Made by a program: the position numbers and the translations under genes
Assembly: GCA_019421365.1 (NCBI GenBank)
Contig: JAHZFJ010000001.1
Coordinates: forward strand, 171,944-235,943
From: Lachnospiraceae bacterium
GTDB lineage: Bacteria; Bacillota; Clostridia; Lachnospirales; Lachnospiraceae
Direction of reading: 5' to 3'
Length of the DNA stretch: 64,000 bases
The notes under the pieces: generated by a model
Database searches by the model: none
Told to the model about the DNA's origin: nothing
Seen by the model: the letters and a program-made list of their open reading frames with translations, nothing else
Shown here: in pieces, positions 63,748 through 64,000 of the stretch
Position numbering within the stretch: the first letter of the stretch is position 1
How the letters are laid out: every line of letters begins with the position of its first letter

Positions 63748-64000
63748 CCGATAATATGGTTATGCTAATAATTGATTGTTTATCCCAGGTTCTGTTTCAA
63801 GTGGTGTTATATTCAGGTATTTTATGTCTTATTAATACAGATGATGTAATATCAATAAAAGGAATACTTTTTATAATTCCCTTTAGTATACTTATTACGA
63901 TAATACGAAGGTACTGTGATAAATTATGGAGATTTTTGCTTGCAATATTAATAATATGCGTGGCGGGAATAGTATTGAATCAAATATTACTAGCAGATAC
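63744..64000 (+). CDS. Membrane protein, partial (cut by window end)
   Basis: An ATG at 63744 overlaps the DUF58 stop by 4 nt (ATGA) and has GGGGAGG upstream. The 85 visible codons encode at least two or three hydrophobic segments with a short basic stretch (IIRRYCDKLWR). In MoxR-DUF58 clusters the third gene often encodes a membrane protein with a transglutaminase-like domain, but that part would lie beyond the window. Confidence 0.7.
   Translation, partial: MTDNMVMLIIDCLSQVLFQVVLYSGILCLINTDDVISIKGILFIIPFSILITIIRRYCDKLWRFLLAILIICVAGIVLNQILLAD

Overview
The window comes from a low-GC, endospore-forming, flagellated member of the Clostridia, most likely family Lachnospiraceae and close to Lachnoclostridium (Clostridium) phytofermentans. 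This is an inference from gene content, gene order and AT-rich codon use, not from a database search. Every supported gene lies on the + strand. I see no rRNA or tRNA gene, CRISPR array or intact insertion sequence.

Region 1 (1-12374) is a division and cell-wall (dcw) cluster: an FtsL-like protein, two class B penicillin-binding proteins (a PBP2B/FtsI type without PASTA, then a SpoVD type with PASTA), mraY, murD, ftsW/spoVE, murA, ftsQ/divIB and ftsZ. murG, murC, murB, murE, murF and ftsA are not between these genes. ftsZ has its own promoter, a long structured leader and a terminator.

Region 2 (12375-22520) starts with the sporulation block spoIIGA-sigE-sigG-ymxH. SpoIIGA is the protease that activates pro-SigE. 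An unusually spaced, spoIIG-like promoter precedes the block, and a hairpin abuts the sigG ribosome-binding site. Then come nrdR, comM, dprA, topA and codY.

Region 3 (22521-57854) is a roughly 35-kb fla/che operon in almost the Bacillus subtilis order: flgB-flgC-fliE-fliF-fliG-fliH-fliI-fliJ-ylxF-fliK-flgD-(flagellar operon protein)-flgE-flbD-motA-motB-fliL-fliM-fliY-cheY-fliO-fliP-fliQ-fliR-flhB-flhA-flhF-flhG-pilZ-cheB-cheA-cheW-cheC-cheD-(small membrane protein)-sigD-fapA and three poorly known genes. It encodes the basal body, export gate, hook, stator, switch, the chemotaxis core (no cheR) and the late flagellar sigma factor. One of the three last genes sits where B. subtilis has swrB and has a similar layout. 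Several intergenic hairpins without U-tracts, one terminator-like hairpin (cheW-cheC) and one hairpin over a ribosome-binding site (fliM) suggest post-transcriptional tuning.

Region 4 (57855-60163) holds rpsB and tsf with their own promoter, a structured rpsB leader and three hairpins between the genes. Downstream of tsf is a four-way-junction inverted-repeat element of about 143 nt, followed by a strong terminator.

Region 5 (60164-64000) is less ordered accessory DNA. It contains phased short repeats and overlapping palindromes, a DUF3788-type protein, a start-less cysteine-rich gene remnant with atypical composition, a 5'-truncated MoxR AAA+ gene lacking its Walker A motif, a DUF58 gene, and the start of a membrane protein cut by the window end. 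I read this region as a site of insertion or deletion.
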